A stretch of 64,000 bases of DNA from Methylorubrum suomiense. GTDB lineage: Bacteria > Pseudomonadota > Alphaproteobacteria > Rhizobiales > Beijerinckiaceae. The position numbers and the translations under genes were made by a program. The notes below the pieces were generated by a model. It was given only the letters and a program-made list of their open reading frames with translations. It made no database searches and was not told the DNA's origin. Positions 1 through 7,503 of this stretch are shown here, in pieces; within the stretch, counting starts at the first letter, position 1; every line of letters begins with the position of its first letter. The stretch lies in contig NZ_BPRE01000006.1 in NCBI RefSeq assembly GCF_022179765.1, positions 1 to 64,000 on the forward strand, given 5' to 3'.

Positions 1-120
1 ATCATAGCCGCGGCGGATAAATGGTCGGCTGAAAACCCCTCTAATTAATGCATACGCCATCATCAGCGATGGCGTATGCCACCGCGTTGGTGCGTTTGCT
101 CCATAAGGCCGGGTATTTGC

Positions 121-219
121 TCAATCGGTGTCTGTGTCGTCCCCGTCGAACCATGCGAGGAACTGTTCAACGTCGCGGCACCACCGCGCCCAAGCACGGT
201 CAACCTCTTCCGGTGTCAT
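121..219 (-). CDS. Small phage-type ORF, 32 aa, unknown function
   Basis: This is a short acidic ORF beginning MTPEEVDRAWARW and ending DGDDTDTD. A strong Shine-Dalgarno sequence (GGAGGAAG) lies just upstream of the ATG at 219. An in-frame ATG at 234 would add five residues (MEEET), but then the ribosome site would fall inside the coding sequence, so 219 is preferred. It overlaps the end of the preceding minus-strand ORF by 20 bases, as is usual in compact phage gene blocks. No family is recognised. The good ribosome site and plausible amphipathic composition support it; its size makes it uncertain. Confidence 0.5.
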   Translation of the reverse strand: MTPEEVDRAWARWCRDVEQFLAWFDGDDTDTD

Positions 220-367
220 GGTTTCTTCCTCCATGTCCGTTACCCTGTCCGCCAATCAATGAGCGCCAGCGCGAGGGATCGACGCCGGGACGGTCGAAAC
301 CCGTAGGGGTTCGATCCGAAGGACGAGAGCCCGGTGGCGGAGCCACGCGCCCATCAACCGTCTTCAT
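200..367 (-). CDS. Small prophage-region ORF, 55 aa, unknown
   Basis: The ATG lies one base after the TGA of the upstream ORF (TGA-G-ATG), with GGGAGGAA as an ideal ribosome site inside the preceding stop region, so translational coupling is likely. The protein begins MKTVDGRVAPP and is rich in Gly, Pro and Arg, with no domain that I recognise. It fits the tightly packed minus-strand block. The alternative is that this is only a spacer that happens to be open, since its composition is not strongly protein-like. Confidence 0.4.
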   Translation of the reverse strand: MKTVDGRVAPPPGSRPSDRTPTGFDRPGVDPSRWRSLIGGQGNGHGGRNHDTGRG

Positions 368-368
368 C

Positions 369-782
369 TCATTCCTCCCGCACTAAGGGGGAGGGGGAAG
401 AGACGTCTCTGAAGGCAGCCAAAGCCCGGAACGCTTCGTGAGCCTCCTCGCGCGACTCGTAGACGGCACGCGCGCAATTTTCTTCCGCCGTCGTTAGCTG
501 ACCGATCCATTTTGCGCGCTTCAGGATCTTGCGCAGAGTCCGGCTAGTGGCTGGTTCTTGCTGGCGCCGGCTTCGTGCTTGAGCAGCCATGTACCCGCGA
601 ATGATGGGGCCGAACTTCCGCTCCATCTGCGCAACCTCGTGAATGAAGCCGGGCTCGTGTTCGCTAGCGTCGTGATGCGTGACCGACATCGCCGTTTCGG
701 CCAGTCGGCGCACGAGATGCTGGAACGGGGTTTTGGGCTCACGAAGCTCAGTGGCCTCGTTCGCGTCGATCCACTCAGCCAT
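369..782 (-). CDS. Prophage-region hypothetical protein, 137 aa
   Basis: No family is recognised. The protein begins MAEWIDANEATELREP, is mostly helical and charged, has a basic middle (RSRRQQ, LRKILKRAKW), and ends SPSPLVREE. The ATG at 782 overlaps the upstream stop as TGATG. A GTG three bases earlier also exists, but the overlap start is preferred. It belongs to a run of minus-strand genes with 1-4 base overlaps or very short gaps that leads away from the tRNA-Arg, typical of a phage early or accessory operon. Confidence 0.65.
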   Translation of the reverse strand: MAEWIDANEATELREPKTPFQHLVRRLAETAMSVTHHDASEHEPGFIHEVAQMERKFGPIIRGYMAAQARSRRQQEPATSRTLRKILKRAKWIGQLTTAEENCARAVYESREEAHEAFRALAAFRDVSSPSPLVREE

Positions 783-1165
783 CACGCGATCCCCTGCGTA
801 TGAGTGAGGGAACGAGACGCGAGGGGACTAGGCTCAAGCACTTGCAGGATCGCCCTCCGCAGCTTCGGGCAGGTCTTCCGTGCCTCCATGACAACGACAG
901 CGTTGCGCAGTACGGCTGCGTAGTGATCCCGCTGGCGTTCGGCATCGGTCGGGGCCGGATCGTTCTCAGCGGCGTCGAGTGTCTGCCAGCGCAGGAGCCG
1001 GGTCAGTGCACTGACGACGAACCGGGCCGAAGCGCCCGAGTGGCGCTGCGCGTCGAAGAGACCGACCAGAGCCACCACATCGCGCTCAAGCATGATGCGG
1101 TCGCTATCGCGTCGGCCGGGCAGGGCGCGTAGCTCGCGTTCGGCGAATTCAATGAGATTGCTCAT
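782..1165 (-). CDS. Phage-type hypothetical protein, 127 aa
   Basis: The protein begins MSNLIEFAERELRAL and continues with an acidic and hydrophobic region (MLERDVVALVGLFDAQRHSG) in the style of small conserved proteins of siphophages and prophages; no function is known to me. The ATG at 1165 overlaps the stop of the upstream gene by four bases (ATGA). The last eleven residues (RSLTHTQGIA region) recur at the ends of two other genes in this block and are encoded by a repeated DNA junction element. Confidence 0.65.
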   Translation of the reverse strand: MSNLIEFAERELRALPGRRDSDRIMLERDVVALVGLFDAQRHSGASARFVVSALTRLLRWQTLDAAENDPAPTDAERQRDHYAAVLRNAVVVMEARKTCPKLRRAILQVLEPSPLASRSLTHTQGIA

Positions 1166-1680
1166 AGCGTGAACCTCTCTCGGTCGCAGTCGAGGCAAGG
1201 CTTGCCGTCGCCATCCTCACGGGCCGACTTGCAGAATTCGGCGCATTCCTGCGGGTTGGCCGGGCCATCTGTGAGCAGGCGCATCAAGCGAGCGTTCTCA
1301 GCCTCAACCGCAGCCTTGTCCTTCAGGACGAGGCGATAGAACTCGTCGTGGCGCGCGGCGCTGTTCACCCGGTGCCACACCTGCCAGATCAGAACGTCGG
1401 CGGCGTCAGAATGCCCGGCCGCGTCCAGCGCATCGATCACACCGCGCAAGTAGCCCCAATGGGTCGCGGTGTGCTTATCGACCTTCGTCTTGCGGTCGAA
1501 GGCGCCGAGCTTCTGAAGGGTGTCATTGGTCGGATGCTCGGTGAAGCCATCCATGACAGTGAGCAGGCGGCGGACGCCATCTTTGCTCAGCGAGTTGGAG
1601 AAGCCGCCGACAAGAGGCTCCTCCACGCGGCACATCTGGTCAGCAAGCCACTTGAGGGCGGCATTGGCTTCGGGGCCCAT
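1162..1680 (-). CDS. Prophage-region hypothetical protein, 172 aa, Cys-rich tail
   Basis: No family is recognised. The protein begins MGPEANAALKWLADQM and looks largely alpha-helical. Near the C-terminus four cysteines occur in the arrangement C-x3-C and C-x2-C (ECAEFCK and PCLDCD), a spacing that could bind zinc. The start at 1680 follows three bases after the TGA of the Dam-like methyltransferase gene, with a GGGGG-rich stretch upstream serving as ribosome site. Co-transcription with the methyltransferase is inferred from the spacing. Confidence 0.65.
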   Translation of the reverse strand: MGPEANAALKWLADQMCRVEEPLVGGFSNSLSKDGVRRLLTVMDGFTEHPTNDTLQKLGAFDRKTKVDKHTATHWGYLRGVIDALDAAGHSDAADVLIWQVWHRVNSAARHDEFYRLVLKDKAAVEAENARLMRLLTDGPANPQECAEFCKSAREDGDGKPCLDCDRERFTL

Positions 1681-1683
1681 CCC

Positions 1684-2235
1684 TCAAGCCCCCTGCGTAT
1701 GAGTGAGGGAACGGGGCGGGGTGGGATCGGACAACCGATTTGCGACCAGCGCCCCGCCGGCTGGCGTAGCTAAGATGCCGAAGCCTGCCGATGATGCTTG
1801 GCGGAGAGCGAAACACCCTCGGCCTCCAACGGCCCACAAGGCAGTGCCATTGCTCGGCGAGACGCCTTCGGAGCCGTCTGGCCGCAGGAACCGAATTTTG
1901 CGCGTGAACAGCACGAGGTCGGCGCGGACCCATGCTCGCCAGAACCACGGCGCCGACGTGCGATCAGGGGTGAGTGCGATGCCGTCGCCGTGATCGAAGA
2001 ACCGATCCAGCCACGGCGCAATGCCGTTTCGACCCCCGAAGGGCGGGTTCATCCATACGAAGCCGCCCCACAGCGCAGCGAGGCCATCGCCATGTAGTCT
2101 CTCGTCGGCGGGAACATGGTCTTGGCCGAAGCGAGCCGGGGCAACGTCGAGATCGAAGCGGCAGCCTAGCGCCCCGAAGACGGCAGGCGGCGTGTACCAT
2201 TCGTCCGACTGGCCAGGCGTATCCCAATACCCCAT
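1684..2235 (-). CDS. Phage Dam-like DNA N6-adenine methyltransferase
   Basis: At 183 aa this resembles the compact phage 'DNA N-6-adenine-methyltransferase (Dam)' family. The N-terminus carries the family hallmark DEWYTPPAVF and FDLDVAP, and the catalytic motif IV is MNPPFGGRN around residue 62. Such enzymes transfer methyl groups from S-adenosylmethionine to adenine in DNA, often to protect phage DNA or alter gene control. No partner endonuclease gene is seen, so it is probably an orphan methylase. The C-terminus ends with the repeat-encoded RSLTHTQGA. It starts three bases after the preceding stop, preceded by a GGAGGG ribosome site. Confidence 0.85.
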   Translation of the reverse strand: MGYWDTPGQSDEWYTPPAVFGALGCRFDLDVAPARFGQDHVPADERLHGDGLAALWGGFVWMNPPFGGRNGIAPWLDRFFDHGDGIALTPDRTSAPWFWRAWVRADLVLFTRKIRFLRPDGSEGVSPSNGTALWAVGGRGCFALRQASSAGFGILATPAGGALVANRLSDPTPPRSLTHTQGA

Positions 2236-2238
2236 CCC

Positions 2239-2460
2239 TCAACCCTCCTGCGTGCGAGCAAGGGAACGGGGCGGGGCGAAGGCGTCAGCAGCACGATCCT
2301 GAGAAGCGGCCTTACGATCTTGGTGAGATGCGATGCCCGCGCGCTCAAGCGCTCGATACCAAGCATAGCTATCGAGCCGCTGGCACAGGAACGCGGCATC
2401 AGCCGCGGCCAGATCATCGCCGGCCGCCACGATGTCCATCAGTTCGTCGATCTTGCTCAT
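2239..2460 (-). CDS. Small prophage-region protein, 73 aa
   Basis: The protein begins MSKIDELMDIVAAGDDLAAADAAFL, a predicted helical acidic segment, and ends with the repeat-encoded tail PPRSLARTQEG. Its ATG overlaps the stop of the upstream TGT-like gene by four bases (ATGA), indicating translational coupling. No function can be assigned. It lies between the TGT-like gene and the adenine methyltransferase. Confidence 0.6.
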   Translation of the reverse strand: MSKIDELMDIVAAGDDLAAADAAFLCQRLDSYAWYRALERAGIASHQDRKAASQDRAADAFAPPRSLARTQEG

Positions 2461-3137
2461 GCGACAAGCTCCAACTGCTCGGGACGGCGTTCCCAGCCGC
2501 CGGGGGTCTGCATGGCGTCCCAGCGGTCGGCCATGGCGCGAGGGGTGTTCTGCGGGCGGTTGTGGTTCTGCGCGATGTCGGTGCTATCGACCGAGGCAAA
2601 CGGCCAGCCCATGCCGCTCAACTGCATGCCCCGGAGCATGTGGACGTTCGGCAGATGCCGATGCTCGCCAGCTAGCGCGTTCCAACACTCGTCCATGCGG
2701 CGCCGCCACGGGTCCGACAGCACAACGGCATACTCAGCGGTCGAACCGATGCAGACGCGCGGCCAGTCGGCGCAGAGTTTCAGGAGCCGGTGCAGCGGTT
2801 CGTCCATGTGCCAGACGGGCGCGCCGCGATGGCCGAAAGGCCATTCTCGGATAAGAGCGTCCTGCAACTGCGAGCCGCCGTCGATCACGTCGGGGATTAC
2901 CGCCCACGTGGTCGGGTAGCCGAGCCATTTGTCAGCCCACGCATAGTAGGCAGGCCAGTCGGTGTCCTTGTTGTGCTTCCATTTCGAGAAAGCGCCGTTG
3001 TCGAGCATCACGCTCTGGCCGATCTGGTGACAGCGCGCGACATCCTGCGGCGCCGCGTGCGACACGCAGAAGTGCCGGCCTGCGAGTTCGTACAGCGCGG
3101 AGACCGGAGTGATCGGCGTGCCGTGATAGTGGATCAC
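2457..3137 (-). CDS. TGT-superfamily, DpdA-like protein of a prophage
   Basis: This 226-aa protein begins V/M-IHYHGTPITP from a GTG at 3137; a further upstream GTG at 3170 runs through a repeated sequence and is less likely. Motifs in order resemble the tRNA-guanine transglycosylase TIM barrel: VMLDNGAFSKW (compare the nucleophile-region DSGGFQ of TGT), VIPDVIDG, VCIGSTAEY, HMLRGMQL and FASVDSTD. TGT-like DpdA proteins insert 7-deazaguanines into phage or island DNA. The classical zinc site of TGT is not evident. Adjacency to a DNA adenine methylase agrees with a DNA-modification role. The assignment rests on motif resemblance only; no deazaguanine synthesis genes are in the window. Confidence 0.55.
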   Translation of the reverse strand: MIHYHGTPITPVSALYELAGRHFCVSHAAPQDVARCHQIGQSVMLDNGAFSKWKHNKDTDWPAYYAWADKWLGYPTTWAVIPDVIDGGSQLQDALIREWPFGHRGAPVWHMDEPLHRLLKLCADWPRVCIGSTAEYAVVLSDPWRRRMDECWNALAGEHRHLPNVHMLRGMQLSGMGWPFASVDSTDIAQNHNRPQNTPRAMADRWDAMQTPGGWERRPEQLELVA

Positions 3138-3160
3138 GGGCGCACCAAATGGGGTGATAC

Positions 3161-3195
3161 CGGGTCCCACTTTTCGCTAGGCGTGCGGGTCCCAC
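3161..3195. repeat. Two 10-bp direct repeats near the island end
   Basis: The sequence CGGGTCCCAC occurs at 3161-3170 and 3186-3195, 25 bases apart, between the TGT-like gene and tRNA-Arg. The first copy covers the upstream alternative start codon of that gene. It could be a remnant of an insertion-sequence end or an integrase arm site; which of these cannot be told from the sequence. Confidence 0.45.
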
Positions 3196-3236
3196 CGGCA
3201 AGCCGGTGTTGATTTGATGGGGGTTTTAGGCCGGAC

Positions 3237-3313
3237 TGGCGTCCCCGGGAGGAATCGAACCTCCGACCCCAGGTTTAGGAAACCTGTGCTCTGTCCGGCT
3301 GAGCTACGGAGAC
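3237..3313 (-). tRNA. tRNA-Arg (anticodon CCT)
   Basis: The minus strand folds as a complete cloverleaf: acceptor GTCTCCG pairs with CGGGGAC (one G-T), the D arm begins TAGCTCAGC, the anticodon stem CAGGT/ACCTG encloses the loop TTCCTAA with anticodon CCT, and the T arm contains GGTTCGATTCC. Discriminator G and CCA are encoded (3240-3237). The tRNA 3' end faces the prophage-like block at 1-3236, the usual arrangement when an element has integrated into a tRNA gene and restored its 3' end. Confidence 0.95.
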
Positions 3314-3509
3314 GTTGCCCCGACACCTAACATCGAAGTGGGACAGCGCCAACCCGATGGTCAATCGACCGAGAGGCGCGATACCGCCGATCGCGCTGGA
3401 AAAACGGCCGGGTTCCGGAGAATCGGCCCCGGATCTGCAGGCGGACCGCGGTGAGGCCCTGAAGGCCGCCATGCGATCTGCCAGAGTGGGGCGGCGTCGG
3501 GCCCGAAAC

Positions 3510-4334
3510 TCAGACCGTGCGCTCGATCATCATCTTCTTGATCTCGGCGATGGCCTTGGCCGGGTTGAGGCTCTTCGGGCAGGTATTGGCGCAGTTCATG
3601 ATCGTGTGGCAGCGGTAGAGCCGGAACGGATCATGCAGCGCGTCGAGGCGCTCGCCGGTGTTCTCGTCGCGCGAATCGATCAGCCAGCGATAGGCCTGGA
3701 GCAGGGCCGCCGGGCCGAGGAACTTGTCGCCGTTCCACCAATAGCTCGGGCAGGAGGTGGTGCAGCAGGCGCACAGGATGCACTCGTAGAGGCCGTCGAG
3801 ACGGGCGCGGTCCTCCGGCGTCTGCTTCCACTCCTTCTCGGGGGAGGGCGTCTCGGTCTGGAGCCAGGGCTCGATCGAGGCGTGCTGAGCGTAGAAGTTC
3901 GTCAGGTCCGGCACGAGATCCTTGAGGACCGGCATGTGCGGCAGCGGGTAGATCCGCACCGCCCCGTCCTTGTCCTTGCGGGTCAGGAAGGGGAGGGCGT
4001 TGTCGGGAGTCCGGCACTCGTCGATGCCCATGGTGCAGGCGAGCGCGTTCTGGCCCTCGATGTTCATGGCGCAGGAGCCGCAGATGCCTTCGCGGCAGGA
4101 GCGGCGGAAGACCAGCGTCGGATCGACCTTGTTCTTGATCCACAGCAGCGCGTCGAGCACCATCGGCCCGCAATCGTCGCGATCGACCCGGTAGGTGTCG
4201 ATGCGCGGATTCTTCCCGTCATCGGGGTTCCAGCGGTAGATGCGGAACACCTGCACGTTCTTGGCGCCGTCCGGAGCGGGCCAGGACTTGCCCTCGGTCA
4301 GCTGGGAGTTCTTGGGAAGGTTGAACTGGGCCAT
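3510..4334 (-). CDS. sdhB: Succinate dehydrogenase iron-sulfur subunit
   Basis: At 274 aa this is the electron-transfer subunit of complex II; it passes electrons from the SdhA flavin to quinone in the inner membrane. The three cluster motifs are intact: [10 protein letters not shown]...C for [2Fe-2S], [11 protein letters not shown] for [4Fe-4S], and [17 protein letters not shown] for [3Fe-4S] with part of the second cluster. The length is usual for the family. It is the last gene of the operon sdhC-sdhD-sdhA-small ORF-sdhB. Confidence 0.97.
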   Translation of the reverse strand: MAQFNLPKNSQLTEGKSWPAPDGAKNVQVFRIYRWNPDDGKNPRIDTYRVDRDDCGPMVLDALLWIKNKVDPTLVFRRSCREGICGSCAMNIEGQNALACTMGIDECRTPDNALPFLTRKDKDGAVRIYPLPHMPVLKDLVPDLTNFYAQHASIEPWLQTETPSPEKEWKQTPEDRARLDGLYECILCACCTTSCPSYWWNGDKFLGPAALLQAYRWLIDSRDENTGERLDALHDPFRLYRCHTIMNCANTCPKSLNPAKAIAEIKKMMIERTV

Positions 4335-4404
4335 ATCCCTGTACCTTTGAGGTGCGGCGAAGATGCGGTGACCTGCGCCGGCTACGGCTCGTCTCGAAAA
4401 CTCG

Positions 4405-4665
4405 TCATGGGCGGCCGAGCCGGTCGGCCACCAAGCGCTCGGCCTCGGCGCGGGACGGCGGCTTCCCGCCCGGTCCCGCTCGGCGGAACCGCACGGGCTC
4501 GACCCTGGGGTCGATCAGGCGGAGCCGACCCTCGGTGGCCGCGCGTGCCGATCGGTCGATCCCGCGCTGGACCATCCTCCCGAACTCGCGGCGCGCTTGT
4601 TCGACCCGCTCCGGAGCAGCGGCCGCGGCGAGCGAGGCATGGCCGAGATCGGAGCGCCCGAACAT
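4405..4665 (-). CDS. Small protein encoded between sdhA and sdhB, 86 aa
   Basis: The ATG shares its A with the sdhA stop (TGATG at 4667-4663), a classical translational-coupling arrangement. The protein begins [16 protein letters not shown] and is basic, Arg- and Ala-rich ([19 protein letters not shown]), with no membrane segment or metal motif. No family is recognised. It ends 70 bases before sdhB, so it should be made with the complex II subunits; a role in complex assembly is a guess from position only. A longer ORF in the same frame extends back into sdhA but has no better start. Confidence 0.6.
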   Translation of the reverse strand: MFGRSDLGHASLAAAAAPERVEQARREFGRMVQRGIDRSARAATEGRLRLIDPRVEPVRFRRAGPGGKPPSRAEAERLVADRLGRP

Positions 4666-6485
4666 CAATACACGCGTGCCTTCGGCTCGATGTACTGGAT
4701 CTCGTTCGACATGGTGTAGGTGTGCACCGGGCGGTAATCGATATTGACCGCGTGGGCATTCGGATCGAGCCACGCGAGCGTGTGCTTCATCCATTCCTTG
4801 TCGTCGCGCTCGGCGTAGTCCTCGCGGGCATGCGCTCCGCGGCTCTCCTTGCGGTTGGCCGCGGAATCCATGGTGACGACCGCCTGACCGATCAGGTTGT
4901 CGAATTCGAGCGTTTCGAGAAGGTCGGTGTTCCAGACCAGCGAGCGGTCGGAGACCTTCACGTCGGCGACGCCGCGCCAGACATCGTGGATCAGGCCCTG
5001 GCCCTCTTCCAGCACCTCGCCGGTGCGGAAGACCGCGCAGTTGTTCTGCATCGTCCGCTGCATCCGGTCGCGCAGTTCCGCCGTCGGCGTGCCGCCATCG
5101 GCGTAGCGGAAGCGGTCGAGGCGGCCGAGCGCCTTCTCGGCCGAATCCCGCGGCAGCTCCGGCTGGCGGGCGTTCGGCTCGACGATGTCGGCGCAGCGCA
5201 GGCCCGCGGCGCGGCCGAACACCACGAGGTCGATCAGCGAGTTGGAGCCGAGGCGGTTGGCGCCGTGCACGGAGACGCAGGCCGCCTCGCCGAGCGCCAT
5301 CAGGCCCGGCACCACCGTATCCGGATCGCCGTTCTTCAGGGTGAGCACCTCGCCGTGATAGTTCGTCGGGATGCCGCCCATGTTGTAATGGACCGTCGGC
5401 AGGACCGGGATCGGCTCCTTGGTGACGTCGACGCCCGCGAAGATCTTGGCGCTTTCCGAGATGCCGGGCAGGCGCTCGTGCAGGATCTTCGGGTCGAGAT
5501 GGTCGAGGTGCAGGAAGATGTGATCCTTGTTCTTGCCCACGCCGCGGCCGTCACGGATCTCCATGGTCATTGAGCGGGAGACCACGTCGCGGGAGGCGAG
5601 ATCCTTGGCGGAAGGGGCGTAGCGCTCCATGAAGCGCTCGCCCTCGGAGTTGGTCAGGTAACCGCCCTCGCCCCGGGCGCCCTCGGTGATAAGGCAGCCG
5701 GCGCCGTAGATGCCGGTCGGGTGGAACTGCACGAACTCCATGTCCTGCAGCGGCAGGCCGGCGCGCAGCACCATGGCGTTGCCGTCGCCGGTGCAGGTAT
5801 GGGCGGAGGTCGCCGAGAAATAGGCACGGCCGTAGCCGCCGGTGGCCAGAATGGTCTGCTGGGCGCGGAAGCGGTGGATCTCGCCGGTGGCCTGATCGAT
5901 GGCGATGACGCCGCGGCAGCGCCCGTCATCGTCCATGATCAGGTCGAGGGCGAAGTACTCGATGAAGAACTGAGTCTTGTTCTTCACTGCCTGCCCGTAA
6001 AGCGTGTGCAGCATGGCGTGACCGGTCCGGTCCGCCGCGGCGCAGGTGCGCTGCGCGGTGCCCTTGCCGTAATCGGTGGTCATGCCGCCGAAGGGCCGCT
6101 GATAGATCTTGCCTTCCTCGGTCCGCGAGAACGGCACGCCCCAATGCTCCAACTCGTAGACCGCCGCGGGCGCGTTCCGCACGAGGTACTCGATCGCGTC
6201 CTGGTCGCCGAGCCAGTCCGACCCCTTCACGGTGTCGTACATGTGCCAGCGCCAGTCGTCCGGGCCCATATTGCCGAGCGAGGCCGAGATGCCGCCCTGG
6301 GCCGCCACCGTGTGGGAGCGGGTCGGGAACACCTTGGTGATGCAGGCGGTGCGCAGACCCGCCTGCGAGCACCCGACGGTGGCGCGCAGGCCGGCGCCGC
6401 CCGCGCCGACGATCACCACGTCGAAGGTGTGGTCGGTGATGGCGTAGGCCGGGGCGCCGCTGCCGTTCGATCCGTTGGAAGCCAT
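4665..6485 (-). CDS. sdhA: Succinate dehydrogenase flavoprotein subunit
   Basis: This 606-aa catalytic subunit oxidises succinate to fumarate in the citric acid cycle using covalently bound FAD. Visible are the FAD dinucleotide fold [13 protein letters not shown] near residue 25, the flavin-linking region [26 protein letters not shown], the active-site region of the fumarate reductase/succinate dehydrogenase family (RDVVSRSM), and [17 protein letters not shown] near the C-terminal third. It is full length for the family, lies downstream of sdhD (28-base gap), and its stop overlaps the next small ORF. Confidence 0.98.
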   Translation of the reverse strand: MASNGSNGSGAPAYAITDHTFDVVIVGAGGAGLRATVGCSQAGLRTACITKVFPTRSHTVAAQGGISASLGNMGPDDWRWHMYDTVKGSDWLGDQDAIEYLVRNAPAAVYELEHWGVPFSRTEEGKIYQRPFGGMTTDYGKGTAQRTCAAADRTGHAMLHTLYGQAVKNKTQFFIEYFALDLIMDDDGRCRGVIAIDQATGEIHRFRAQQTILATGGYGRAYFSATSAHTCTGDGNAMVLRAGLPLQDMEFVQFHPTGIYGAGCLITEGARGEGGYLTNSEGERFMERYAPSAKDLASRDVVSRSMTMEIRDGRGVGKNKDHIFLHLDHLDPKILHERLPGISESAKIFAGVDVTKEPIPVLPTVHYNMGGIPTNYHGEVLTLKNGDPDTVVPGLMALGEAACVSVHGANRLGSNSLIDLVVFGRAAGLRCADIVEPNARQPELPRDSAEKALGRLDRFRYADGGTPTAELRDRMQRTMQNNCAVFRTGEVLEEGQGLIHDVWRGVADVKVSDRSLVWNTDLLETLEFDNLIGQAVVTMDSAANRKESRGAHAREDYAERDDKEWMKHTLAWLDPNAHAVNIDYRPVHTYTMSNEIQYIEPKARVY

Positions 6486-6513
6486 TGGAGTCGTCCTCAG
6501 CTGAAGGATGCCG

Positions 6514-6933
6514 TCAGGCGAGCCCGCCCAGGCTCACGCGGATGATCGCGTAGAGACAGGCGGCGGCGACCGCGACGGCGTAGAAGGTGTTGGCGATGAG
6601 CGCCGCGTATTTGAGACCGTGGCTGTGCACGTAGTCCTCGATGACGACCTGCATGCCGAGGCGCATGTGCAGGGCCACCGAGACGACGGCGAGGATCAGG
6701 ATGATCGCCACGAGCGGATGCGCCACGAGGGCGACCGCCTCCGGATAGGTCCGGCCGGCCATCTTGGCGATGATCACCACGAAGGCGAGCATCAGGAGCG
6801 CGTTGGCGGCACCGGTGACGCGCTGCATCCAGAAATGCTCGGCGCCGTGGCCGGCAGCCCCGAGGCCCTTCACCCGAGCCCGGGGGGTGCGCATCGAGAG
6901 CGCGGTGTTCTGGCGGTTGTCGACCTGGGACAT
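6514..6933 (-). CDS. sdhD: Succinate dehydrogenase membrane anchor subunit
   Basis: The ATG at 6933 gives a 139-aa protein beginning MSQVDNRQN. It has three hydrophobic helices ([45 protein letters not shown]) and the motif [16 protein letters not shown] typical of SdhD, containing residues near the quinone and heme b sites. It begins 11 bases after the sdhC stop and lies in the usual sdhC-D-A-B order. It anchors SdhA/SdhB to the cytoplasmic membrane. Confidence 0.93.
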   Translation of the reverse strand: MSQVDNRQNTALSMRTPRARVKGLGAAGHGAEHFWMQRVTGAANALLMLAFVVIIAKMAGRTYPEAVALVAHPLVAIILILAVVSVALHMRLGMQVVIEDYVHSHGLKYAALIANTFYAVAVAAACLYAIIRVSLGGLA

Positions 6934-6944
6934 GGCAGCGGCTC

Positions 6945-7346
6945 TCAGCGCAGGACGAGGGCGAGCGCCCAGATGACGACGGTGAGGATCACCGATCCGA
7001 TCAGCGTCGCGCGGGCGAGGCCGAGGCGCCGGTCGCGGTCGAAGCCGTAGCCCGCATCCCAGACGAAGTGGCGCAGGCCGCCCAGCATGTGGTGCATCAG
7101 CACCCAAGTGTAGCCGAACAGGACCAGACGCCCGATCCACGAGCCGAAGAACCACGCCACGAAGTCGTAGGCCCTCGGGCCGGAGGCGAGCGCCACCAGC
7201 CAGATCGCCACCAGGGCGGTGCCGCCATAGAGCGCCGTGCCGGTGACGCGGTGGAACACCGACATCGCCATGGTCCAAGTCCAGCGGTAGATCTGGAGAT
7301 GGGGCGAGAGCGGCTGAGCGACCGTCGGTCTCACGGTTGGGGCCAT
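6945..7346 (-). CDS. sdhC: Succinate dehydrogenase cytochrome b556 subunit
   Basis: At 133 aa it carries the SdhC signatures RPLSPHLQIY-type (here QPLSPHLQIYRW), SVFHRVTG and HHMLGGLRHFVWD, the latter with the heme-ligand histidine. Three membrane helices are visible. It is the first gene of the complex II operon and forms the quinone and heme b site with SdhD. The 157 bases upstream (7347-7503) should hold the operon promoter, but I see no unambiguous elements there. Confidence 0.96.
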   Translation of the reverse strand: MAPTVRPTVAQPLSPHLQIYRWTWTMAMSVFHRVTGTALYGGTALVAIWLVALASGPRAYDFVAWFFGSWIGRLVLFGYTWVLMHHMLGGLRHFVWDAGYGFDRDRRLGLARATLIGSVILTVVIWALALVLR

Positions 7347-7503
7347 CGCGATCAGTTTCCTCGCGTCCGGGACAGGTTCGAAGACGAGCTCGAACTTTGG
7401 ATTGTTTCGAAAGAAGGGTTAGGGCGCCCGGCATCGGCGGGCAATGCCCCGTGCTGCGCTGCAGCATGAGACGAAATAACGAACAGGCCGATCTGTCTCA
7501 TGC

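Larger units (their letters stand above)
791..2268. repeat. Dispersed 24-bp gene-junction repeat, three copies
   Basis: Copies lie at 791-814 and 1690-1713 (identical over 24 bases) and 2245-2268 (19 of 24 identical). The second and third copies continue with the same GC-rich run. In each case the repeat covers the 3' end of one minus-strand gene, encoding a C-terminal RSLTHTQG or RSLARTQEG, and lies immediately before the ribosome site or start of the next gene. The feature span covers all three copies and the genes between them. Confidence 0.75.

Noticed and set aside
3315..5573. Very long plus-strand ORF (752 codons) across sdhB and sdhA
   Set aside because: It lies opposite sdhB and sdhA, whose motifs are unmistakable. 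Long antisense frames are normal in GC-rich coding DNA.
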